Shown here piece after piece: positions 21,732 through 29,644 of a stretch of DNA of 64,000 nt. The number at the start of each line of letters is the position of its first letter. The stretch's first letter is position 1. The notes beneath the pieces were generated by a model. It searched no databases and had not been told where the DNA came from. It was given only the letters and a program-made list of their open reading frames with translations. The DNA is from Flavobacteriaceae bacterium. Its GTDB lineage: Bacteria; Bacteroidota; Bacteroidia; Flavobacteriales; Flavobacteriaceae. The DNA lies in assembly GCA_947457615.1 (NCBI GenBank), contig CANGWK010000001.1:1-64000 (forward strand), read 5' to 3'. Made by a program: the position numbers and the translations under genes.

Positions 21732-22652
21732 TTAAATTATTGAAACTCCAATTGGATTTATTTTTGAAATATGAATATCAGAGGGAATTCCTGTATTTAG
21801 ATATTCTTCGGTCATAGCAATAGCAACCTTTTCGGCTACAGCCAAACCTTTGCACAAAGCAAAAATTGATGGTCCTGCGCCAGAAATTCCTGCTCCTAAA
21901 GCGCCATGATGCATTGCTGTGAATTTTACTTGATCAAAATTAGGTATTAAATGTTTTCTTAGTGGTTCTACTATAACATCTTGTAAGGAACGTCCTATTA
22001 ATTCGTAATCTTTAGTGTATAATCCTGCAATTAATCCGCCTACATTTCCCCATTGTGTTATAGCAGATTTTAAAGAAATCATGGGTTGTAAAACTGCTCG
22101 TGAATCGGATGTTTTTACTTCAATTTGAGGATGCAAAACAACCGCAAAAAGTTCTTCGGGACTATCAATCCTAATAATGTCTAATGGATTATAACCTCTA
22201 ACTAATGTGAAGCCACCCAATAGGCAAGGAGCAACATTATCAGCATGTTCACTTCCGCTTGCAACTACTTCGCCTATCATGGCAAATTCAACTAATTCTT
22301 TTCTTGTAAAAGGTTTTCCTAGTAATTCATTTATTCCAAAAACTGCTCCTGCGGCGCTAGCAGATGAGCTACCAATGCCACTTCCAGCTTTAATTTTTTT
22401 ATGAATTTCAATTTCAAATCCATATTCCGAATCGATTTTATTTATTAATGCTAATGCCGCAACTCCTGCCACATTTTTTTCGGCTTCCAAAGGTAAATCG
22501 GCTCCAGTTATTTTGGTAATTCGGATGTCTTTTTCCTTTACTTTTCGGATAATCATTTCATCACCAATGGTTTCTAGACATAAGCCTAAAACGTCAAATC
22601 CACAGGATAGATTAGCTATAGTTGCGGGACAGAATATTTTAATATCAGTCAT
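21732..22652 (-). CDS. thrB: Homoserine kinase (GHMP family)
   Basis: PATIANLSCGFDVLGLCL, GSGIGSSSASAAGAV, GALGAGISGAGPSIFAL. Confidence 0.96.
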   Translation of the reverse strand: MTDIKIFCPATIANLSCGFDVLGLCLETIGDEMIIRKVKEKDIRITKITGADLPLEAEKNVAGVAALALINKIDSEYGFEIEIHKKIKAGSGIGSSSASAAGAVFGINELLGKPFTRKELVEFAMIGEVVASGSEHADNVAPCLLGGFTLVRGYNPLDIIRIDSPEELFAVVLHPQIEVKTSDSRAVLQPMISLKSAITQWGNVGGLIAGLYTKDYELIGRSLQDVIVEPLRKHLIPNFDQVKFTAMHHGALGAGISGAGPSIFALCKGLAVAEKVAIAMTEEYLNTGIPSDIHISKINPIGVSII

Positions 22653-22744
22653 AAAGTCATAAAGTTTTTAAAGTCATAATGTCAAGTTGTTCATAAAAAT
22701 AAATCCTTTTTTTGGACTTAATGCTATTTGACTTTTGGACTAAA

Positions 22745-25192
22745 TTACACATTTCCAATTCGAATTACATCGGCAAAAATACCTGATGCGGTAACCGCTG
22801 CGCCAGCACCGGCACCTTTAATTAATAGAGGTTGATCTACATATCTATCAGTATAAAACTGAACGATATTGTCTTTTCCTTCCAAATTATAAAAAGGGCT
22901 GTCGCTAGGAATAAATTGTAAACCAACACTTGCTTTTCCGTTTTCGAACGAAGCCACAAATTTTAATCGAGACTCTTTAGATTTAGCTTCTGCTAAAAGG
23001 TTCTCAAAATGCCCGGAATGTTTTGTTAAGGATTTAAAGAAAGTATCATTAGTAGTAGTTTCTATACATTCTATAGGAAGAAACGAATTGTTTGTAATAT
23101 CTTCCATTTCCATTGGATATCCACTTTCTCGAATCAAAATTAGAATTTTTCTAGCAACATCTACACCACTTAAATCTATTTTTGGATCAGGTTCAGTAAA
23201 TCCTTGTACACCTGCTTCTTTTACAACGTCGTGAAAGTTATAAGTTTCGCTAAAATTATTGAAAATAAAGTTTAAACTTCCCGATAATACTGCATTAATT
23301 CTATTTACTTTATCTCCTGATGCAATTAAGTGTTTTAACGTATCAATGATTGGTAAACCTGCACCAACATTAGTTTCAAATAAGAAAGGTGCATTGTACT
23401 TTCGAGACAACGATTTTAGATATTTGTAATTGTCATATTGAGACGAACACGCTATTTTATTACACGTTACGACTGCAATATTTTGTTTTAAAAACTGGTC
23501 GTAAATAGAGGCAATATCTTCATTTGCAGTGATATCCACAAAAATACTATTTCGTAAATTCAGTTCTTTTGCTTTAGCTATAAATTGATTTACATTGGCA
23601 GTTCCACCATTTTCTAATAACGGTTTCCAATCTTTTAGTTGTATTCCTTCTTCGTTAAAAAACATTTTTCTAGAATTGGAAATAGCAACTACACGAAGGT
23701 TTATTTTTAAATTTTCCTTTAAGAATTTCTTTTGTTGGTGAATTTGATCGATGAATTTTTCACCTACATTTCCAACCCCCATAACAAATAAATTCAACTG
23801 TTTAGTATTGTCTTCAAAGAAACGTTCGTGCAAAGTATTTAATGCTTTCTTGACGTCTTTTTCGTTAATAACTACTGATATATTTCTTTCGGATGCACCT
23901 TGTGCAATAGCACGAATATTAACATTGTTTTTCCCTAAAGTACTGAACATTTTACCGCTCAATCCTTGGTGGTTTTTCATGCTTTCACCAACCAAAGCAA
24001 CAATGCACAATTCGTTTTCAACAATGCAAGGATCGATTTTATTTTGAGCAATTTCTAGTTCAAAGATGGAGTCAATTGCAGTTTTGGCTTTGTGGGCATC
24101 CTGATTTTGAATTCCAATACAAATAGAATGCTCGGAAGAGGCTTGAGTGATAAAAATTACATTGATATTTTCTCTCGAAAGCACTTCAAATAGTCTTTTG
24201 GATGAACCGGCAATACCAATCATTCCAGATCCTTCCAAAGTTAGAAGTGCAATAGTATCAATATGTGAAATCCCCTTTATTGGATTTGCATTAGCATCAG
24301 GACTATTAGAAATTAAAGTTCCGTAAGCATCTGGATCAAAAGTGTTTTTAATCCAAATAGGAATTGCAGCATTCAAAACAGGTTGAATAGTTGGAGGATA
24401 CAAAACTTTGGCGCCAAAATGAGACAATTCCATTGCTTCTTGATAGGAAATAGACTCAATTGGTTGCGCTTGTTTAACAATTTTGGGGTTAGCAGTAAAC
24501 ATACCGTTCACATCTGTCCAAATTTCTAAAGATACTGCTTTCAATCCATTAGCAAGAATGGCCGCTGAATAATCGGATCCACCGCGCCCTAAAGTAGTGG
24601 TGTTTCCATCTTCAGATGAAGCAATAAATCCAGGCAAAACGACGACTTGAGAAGTATTGGAACTGAAATAATTTGAAATCAATGTATTAGAAACTGAAAA
24701 ATCAACGACAGCTTTACCAAAATTAGAATTGGTAATAATCAATTCTCTGCTATCCTTAAAAGTACTATTTGGGAGACTTTGTTGCAAAGCAGTTGCAATA
24801 ATTTGAGAAGATAATAATTCTCCAAAACCAGCAATAGCATCAGCTGTTCTAGGTGACAATTCCCCTAAAAGAAAACAACCATCTAATAATGTTTGCAATT
24901 GATTAATTTGACTATTAATTTTTATTAAAAGTGTATTTTGATTCGATGTTTCAACTAATTCGGTAATCGTAACAAAGTGTTTTTGCTTTATCTCATCTAA
25001 AACAACTTTATAAACTTCGTCTTTATTTGCAGCTTTTTCAGATGCATTAAGAAGCATGTCGGTAACGCCGCTTAGCGCAGAAACTACTACTGCAAGTTTA
25101 TTTTCTTTAGCTTTTTGGTTAACGATTTGGATAACCTTTTGGATATTTTGGGCATTGGCAACAGAAGTTCCACCAAATTTTAATACTATCAT
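22745..25192 (-). CDS. thrA: Bifunctional aspartate kinase / homoserine dehydrogenase
   Basis: N-terminal VLKFGGTSVANAQNI, ACT region, C-terminal FVMGVGNVGEKFI ... VLSGSLNFIFN ... GVQGFTEPDPKIDLSGVDVARK. Confidence 0.96.
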   Translation of the reverse strand: MIVLKFGGTSVANAQNIQKVIQIVNQKAKENKLAVVVSALSGVTDMLLNASEKAANKDEVYKVVLDEIKQKHFVTITELVETSNQNTLLIKINSQINQLQTLLDGCFLLGELSPRTADAIAGFGELLSSQIIATALQQSLPNSTFKDSRELIITNSNFGKAVVDFSVSNTLISNYFSSNTSQVVVLPGFIASSEDGNTTTLGRGGSDYSAAILANGLKAVSLEIWTDVNGMFTANPKIVKQAQPIESISYQEAMELSHFGAKVLYPPTIQPVLNAAIPIWIKNTFDPDAYGTLISNSPDANANPIKGISHIDTIALLTLEGSGMIGIAGSSKRLFEVLSRENINVIFITQASSEHSICIGIQNQDAHKAKTAIDSIFELEIAQNKIDPCIVENELCIVALVGESMKNHQGLSGKMFSTLGKNNVNIRAIAQGASERNISVVINEKDVKKALNTLHERFFEDNTKQLNLFVMGVGNVGEKFIDQIHQQKKFLKENLKINLRVVAISNSRKMFFNEEGIQLKDWKPLLENGGTANVNQFIAKAKELNLRNSIFVDITANEDIASIYDQFLKQNIAVVTCNKIACSSQYDNYKYLKSLSRKYNAPFLFETNVGAGLPIIDTLKHLIASGDKVNRINAVLSGSLNFIFNNFSETYNFHDVVKEAGVQGFTEPDPKIDLSGVDVARKILILIRESGYPMEMEDITNNSFLPIECIETTTNDTFFKSLTKHSGHFENLLAEAKSKESRLKFVASFENGKASVGLQFIPSDSPFYNLEGKDNIVQFYTDRYVDQPLLIKGAGAGAAVTASGIFADVIRIGNV

Positions 25193-25215
25193 TATTATTT
25201 TTTTATTTTGAAATT

Positions 25216-25266
25216 ACATATAAAATTAAATTCTTTCATTTGAAAGGCCTAGAATGGATTATATGT
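25216..25266 (-). promoter_or_regulatory. Putative terminator/anti-expression structure between thr leader and thrA
   Basis: ACATATAA/TTATATGT 8-bp stem (25216-25223 with 25259-25266) enclosing the CTTTC-ATTT-GAAAG hairpin (25233-25246), followed on the minus strand by a U-rich stretch. Confidence 0.5.
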
Positions 25267-25270
25267 GAAA

Positions 25271-25378
25271 TTATACCCCTAACGGGGTTGTAGTTGTTGT
25301 AGTGTATGTGCTAACAAAAATAGCAACCCTTGACGAGGTTGTTAAGTAGGAGGAATTTATGATTTTGTTGTTCAACAT
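25271..25378 (-). CDS. thrL: Threonine operon leader peptide (35 aa, Thr-rich)
   Basis: Reverse-strand ORF MLNNKIINSSYLTTSSRVAIFVSTYTTTTTTPLGV*, 9 Thr codons including six consecutive; too short for the ORF track; 78 bp upstream of thrA. Confidence 0.85.
   Translation of the reverse strand: MLNNKIINSSYLTTSSRVAIFVSTYTTTTTTPLGV
25275..25341 (-). promoter_or_regulatory. Putative attenuator alternative-pairing region upstream of thrA
   Basis: Minus-strand order: CAACC (seg1, 25341-25337), GGGUUG (seg2, 25329-25324), CAACCC(C) (seg3, 25290-25284), GGGGU (seg4, 25279-25275). Pairs 1:2, 3:4 and the exclusive 2:3 (6/6 bp) are all possible. Confidence 0.65.
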
Positions 25379-25587
25379 ACATTTCAAAATTACTCTTTTT
25401 TGTTAATAATAAAAGTAGGAATTGTGTTTTTATGAATATAATAATTTTATCAGCAAATGACACTATTTTTATATTTTTTAAATGAATTAAAGTCTGTTTT
25501 TTATTAATTTACTAATAAAATAGTAGCTGAAATAGTTGGATTTTAATAATTGTTTGCTGAATTTTGAACTCAAATTTCAAACATAAA

Positions 25588-27096
25588 ATGCAAAATTCAC
25601 ATTATATTAGTTCAGAAGTACTTCAATTAGAGACTTTACAAGAAATAATTTCACAAAATAAGCAAATTACTCTTTCGGAAGAAGCAAAAACTGCTATTCA
25701 AAAATGTAGAGAATATTTGGATGCCAAAATGGAATCTCAGAATGCTCCAATCTACGGAATAAACACAGGTTTTGGATCGTTGTGTAATGTAATAATATCT
25801 AATGAAAACTTATCGCAGCTTCAAGAAAACCTTGTAAAATCTCATGCTTGTGGAACGGGAGAGGAAGTCCCTCGTGAGATTGTTAAGATTATGTTGCTGC
25901 TAAAAATTCAATCTTTGAGTTACGGTCATTCTGGAGTTCAATTGCTTACAGTACAAAGATTAATAGATTTTTATAATAATGATATTTTACCCGTCATCTT
26001 CAACCAAGGATCACTTGGTGCTAGCGGAGATTTGGCTCCTTTAGCACATCTTTCTCTGCCTTTAATAGGAGAGGGAGAAGTTTATTTTGAAGGAAAAAAA
26101 ATACATTCTTCAATTGTATTACAAAAATTTAACTGGCAACCTATTGTTTTACAATCTAAAGAAGGTTTGGCATTGTTGAATGGAACCCAATTTATGAGTT
26201 CTTATGGAATTTATATTTTGCTTAAAGCAATGAAATTTTCCTATTTTTCCGATGTTATTTCAGCAATTTCTTTAGAAGGTTTTGATGGAAGAATTGAGCC
26301 TTTTAATGAGTTAATTCATTACATCCGACCACATAAAGGACAGATTGTAACTGCAAAAAGAATAACTGATTTACTTGAAGATAGTGAGATTATTTATCAA
26401 GAAAAAACACAAGTTCAGGATCCATATTCATTTAGATGTATTCCTCAGGTGCATGGCGCTTCCAAAGATACTATTGATTACGTAAAAAAAGTTTTTAAGA
26501 CCGAAATTAATTCAGTTACCGATAATCCAAATATATTTATTGGAGAAGATATTATAATTTCTGGAGGTAATTTTCATGGACAACCACTAGCATTGGCGTT
26601 AGATTTTCTTGCAATTGCATTGTCTGAATTAGGAAGCATATCTGAAAGAAGAACCTACCAATTAATTTCTGGACTACGCGGTTTACCTGCATTTTTAGTT
26701 AGCAACGCTGGATTAAATTCAGGATTCATGATTCCGCAATACACTGCAGCTAGTATTGCAAGCCAAAACAAACAATTGGCAACTCCAGCAAGTGTAGACA
26801 GCATAGTTTCTAGTAACGGACAAGAAGATCATGTGTCAATGGGAGCAAATGCTGCTACAAAATGTTTACGTATTATGGAAAATTTAGAGCGCATTTTAGC
26901 CATCGAGTTAATGAATGCATCGCAAGCAATTGAATTTAGACGACCATTAAAATCAAGTGATTTTATTGAAATGTTTTTGAAATCCTACAGAGAGGAAGTT
27001 CCTTTTGTTAAAGAAGATAGAATATTACATTATGATATCCAAAAGTCTATAGCGTTTTTAAATAGTTTTATGATTGATGATGAGATTGATAATTGA
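25588..27096 (+). CDS. hutH: Histidine ammonia-lyase (HAL/PAL family)
   Basis: GINTGFGSLCN, SHACGTGEEVP, GSLGASGDLAPLAHLSLPLIGEGEV (MIO ASG triad), DNPNIF; ATG 25588 preferred to the track TTG 25564. Confidence 0.9.
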   Translation: MQNSHYISSEVLQLETLQEIISQNKQITLSEEAKTAIQKCREYLDAKMESQNAPIYGINTGFGSLCNVIISNENLSQLQENLVKSHACGTGEEVPREIVKIMLLLKIQSLSYGHSGVQLLTVQRLIDFYNNDILPVIFNQGSLGASGDLAPLAHLSLPLIGEGEVYFEGKKIHSSIVLQKFNWQPIVLQSKEGLALLNGTQFMSSYGIYILLKAMKFSYFSDVISAISLEGFDGRIEPFNELIHYIRPHKGQIVTAKRITDLLEDSEIIYQEKTQVQDPYSFRCIPQVHGASKDTIDYVKKVFKTEINSVTDNPNIFIGEDIIISGGNFHGQPLALALDFLAIALSELGSISERRTYQLISGLRGLPAFLVSNAGLNSGFMIPQYTAASIASQNKQLATPASVDSIVSSNGQEDHVSMGANAATKCLRIMENLERILAIELMNASQAIEFRRPLKSSDFIEMFLKSYREEVPFVKEDRILHYDIQKSIAFLNSFMIDDEIDN

Positions 27097-27131
27097 TGTT
27101 TTTAATCCTGAAATGTAATTCCTATTTCAAG

Positions 27132-28244
27132 TTAACGTAATAAGGAAAAATGGGATTTGAATGTTTGTAAATTATTAGAAATGTCATAATAATCAACAGT
27201 AAACCAATAATCTGTTGCTGGTAAATTCACACCGTTCAATGTGCCATCCCAACCATAATTTGAGGAAGAAATTTGATGAATAAATTTTCCAAATCTATCG
27301 TTAATATATATCTTTGATTTTGAAAAATTTGGCAGGGCAATAATATTCCAAGAATCATTGAATCCGTCTCCATTAGGGGTGAAAAATTTAGGATATCCAG
27401 AAGCAAATACTGGCAAGCTGATAGTTCCACATAAATATTTATCTCTAACAATTACAGAGTATAAGTTTGGTGTGGAAACAGAAAAAGTTCCACTATCTTG
27501 AAAATTAATTCCATCGATAGAATATTCGTAATCTCCTATTCCATTTACAATTGTAACAACAATATTTTGCACATCATCAAAAGGATTTGTTACGGTTACT
27601 GTTGCTTGTGGAGCAGATGAAACACTCACTGAAGCTGAATCTGAAGCTTGACAACTTGTGCTATTATTAGTAGCGGTAACTGAATATACTCCAATTTGAG
27701 TCACAATTAAATATGGTGTTGTGTTAGGCAAAGTTACTCCATCTTTTTGCCAAACAAAACTATAAGTGCTAGAGGATAGTCCTGTATTAAGAATTCCCTG
27801 ATTTAACCAATTTCCGTTAGTAGGATTGGTACAAATAATTAAATCGTTTAAATTAACCGAAGGTAATGGCTTAATAGTGACTTGTAAATTTTGAATGCTT
27901 GAACATCCATTACTATTAGTTTCTCTTACTGAAACTGTATAAATGCCTGGTGGTGTTAGTTGCCAATCAATAGTTGCAGCATTTGTTACACCTGTTACAG
28001 TTTGTGTTATTGTTCCTGAAAATAATACACCAATTACGTTCCAATTATAGGTAGAACCTGTAGTACCAGCTCCAGAATTTTCAGATGTATCTACTGAATA
28101 ATTCTTTATACTTCCAATGCAAATTGTTTGTTGTCCAAAAGTTAAATTATAACTACTCAATAAAATAAATAAAATGAAAAAAGATAGCAGCCTTGAAGTT
28201 TTCAAGGCTAATAAATTAATTCTATTTTTTATTTTATTGTTCAA
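27132..28244 (-). CDS. PKD/Ig-like domain protein with T9SS type B sorting domain (gliding-motility-associated C-terminus)
   Basis: C-terminal FPKFFTPNGDGFNDSWNI...SKIYINDRFGKFIHQISSSNYGWDGTLNGVNLPATDYWF; N-terminal signal peptide. Confidence 0.9.
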   Translation of the reverse strand: MNNKIKNRINLLALKTSRLLSFFILFILLSSYNLTFGQQTICIGSIKNYSVDTSENSGAGTTGSTYNWNVIGVLFSGTITQTVTGVTNAATIDWQLTPPGIYTVSVRETNSNGCSSIQNLQVTIKPLPSVNLNDLIICTNPTNGNWLNQGILNTGLSSSTYSFVWQKDGVTLPNTTPYLIVTQIGVYSVTATNNSTSCQASDSASVSVSSAPQATVTVTNPFDDVQNIVVTIVNGIGDYEYSIDGINFQDSGTFSVSTPNLYSVIVRDKYLCGTISLPVFASGYPKFFTPNGDGFNDSWNIIALPNFSKSKIYINDRFGKFIHQISSSNYGWDGTLNGVNLPATDYWFTVDYYDISNNLQTFKSHFSLLR

Positions 28245-28255
28245 TTAACAAATAT

Positions 28256-29623
28256 TTAGTCGTGGAAAATTGCTGAAGTAGTTGGTGCTGGAGTAGCATT
28301 TATAGTATTTCCCGTAGATGTAGCCGAACAAGAATTTGTGTTGGTAACAATAACAGTGTAATCTCCAGATGTTGTAGCTGTAATTGAAGAAGTTGTTGCT
28401 CCAGTTCCAGTATAGTTTACTCCGTTTAATTGCCATTGGTAATTTAATCCAACTCCTGTATTTGCATTTAATACAACACTTCCTCCTGTACAAAATGTAG
28501 TTGCAGTTGCTGGAGTAATTGTTGCAGTTGGCAATGGATTAACAGCTACCGTAGTGCTTGAAGATGTAGCTGAACAAATATTTGTGTTGGTAACAATAAC
28601 AGTATAATCTCCAGATGTTGTAGCTGTAATTGAAGAAGTTGTTGCTCCAGTTCCAGTATAGTTTACTCCGTTTAATTGCCATTGGTAAGTTAATCCTGTT
28701 CCAGTATTAGCATTTAATACAACACTTCCTCCAGTACAGAATGTAGTTGCAGTTGCTGGGGTTATTGTTGCAGTTGGCAATGGATTAATAGTTACCGTAG
28801 TGCTTGAAGATGTAGCTGAACAAAAATTTGTGTTGGTAACAATAACAGTGTAATCTCCAGATGTTGTTGCTGTAATAGATGAAGTTGTTGCTCCAGTTCC
28901 AGTATAATTTACTCCGTCTAATTGCCATTGGTAAGTTAATCCTGTTCCTGTATTAGCATTCAATACAACACTTCCTCCGGTACAGAATGTAATTGCAGTT
29001 GCTGCAGAAATTGTTGCTGTTGGCAATGGATTAACTGTTACAGTGGTGCTTGAAGATGTAGCTGAACAAGAATTTGTATTGGTAACAATAACAGTGTAAT
29101 CTCCAGATGTTGTTGCTGTAATAGATGAAGTTGTTGCTCCAGTTCCAGTATAATTTACGCCGTTTAATTGCCATTGGTAAGTTAATCCTGTTCCTGTATT
29201 TGCATTTAATACAACACTTCCTCCAGTACAGAATGTAGTTGCAGTTGCTGCATTAATTGTTGCAGTTGGCAATGGATTAACTGTTACAGCCAATGTAACT
29301 TCATTTGCGACACAACCAGTTGCAGTAGTAGTTTCAACAACATGAACAACATAACTTCCTGGTAAAGTAGTAGACCAATTAATGGTTGTGGTATTTCCTC
29401 CATTAGAAATTGGAGTTGGAACTGGGTTAGATCCTGATGTAGTTATAGTCCAATTGTAGGTAGAACCTGGTGTTCCAGATGGCGTGTCTACAGCATAATT
29501 ACGAATTCCAGTGCCTTGACAAAAGTTTTCTGTGATTGCTGAATTCGTTTGAGAATTCATACTCGTTAAGGATCCAAGTAATAAGATCAGGAAAAAGAAG
29601 TTTTTTTTAATAATTGTTTTCAT
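28256..29623 (-). CDS. Secreted Ig/PKD-like tandem-repeat protein without recognised sorting domain
   Basis: Signal peptide MKTIIKKNFFFLILLLGSLTSMNSQ; four about 82-aa repeats (TATI.AATATTFCTGGSVVLNANTGTGLTYQWQLNGVNYTGTGATTSSITATTSGDYTVIVTNTN); ends PAPTTSAIFHD. Confidence 0.85.
   Translation of the reverse strand: MKTIIKKNFFFLILLLGSLTSMNSQTNSAITENFCQGTGIRNYAVDTPSGTPGSTYNWTITTSGSNPVPTPISNGGNTTTINWSTTLPGSYVVHVVETTTATGCVANEVTLAVTVNPLPTATINAATATTFCTGGSVVLNANTGTGLTYQWQLNGVNYTGTGATTSSITATTSGDYTVIVTNTNSCSATSSSTTVTVNPLPTATISAATAITFCTGGSVVLNANTGTGLTYQWQLDGVNYTGTGATTSSITATTSGDYTVIVTNTNFCSATSSSTTVTINPLPTATITPATATTFCTGGSVVLNANTGTGLTYQWQLNGVNYTGTGATTSSITATTSGDYTVIVTNTNICSATSSSTTVAVNPLPTATITPATATTFCTGGSVVLNANTGVGLNYQWQLNGVNYTGTGATTSSITATTSGDYTVIVTNTNSCSATSTGNTINATPAPTTSAIFHD
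28313..29290 (-). repeat. In-frame tandem repeat array, period 246 bp (82 aa), about 4 units
   Basis: Marker word gcaatgg recurs at 28531, 28777, 29023 and 29269, exactly 246 bp apart, with near-identical sequence between. Confidence 0.92.
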
Positions 29624-29644
29624 TTTTTTTATTTTAATTTTTAT

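Noticed and set aside
25275-25290. ACCCC-gtta-GGGGT hairpin as a simple intrinsic terminator
   Set aside because: No U-tract follows and it overlaps the end of the leader ORF; better explained as segments 3:4 of an attenuator.
28245-28493. 82-aa minus-strand ORF overlapping the repeat protein
   Set aside because: Alternate-frame reading of the repeat array (Tyr/Cys/Lys-rich), not a plausible protein.
28313-29290. Regularly spaced repeats that could suggest a CRISPR-like array
   Set aside because: Period is 246 bp with contiguous in-frame coding repeats and no unique spacers; no cas genes in the window.
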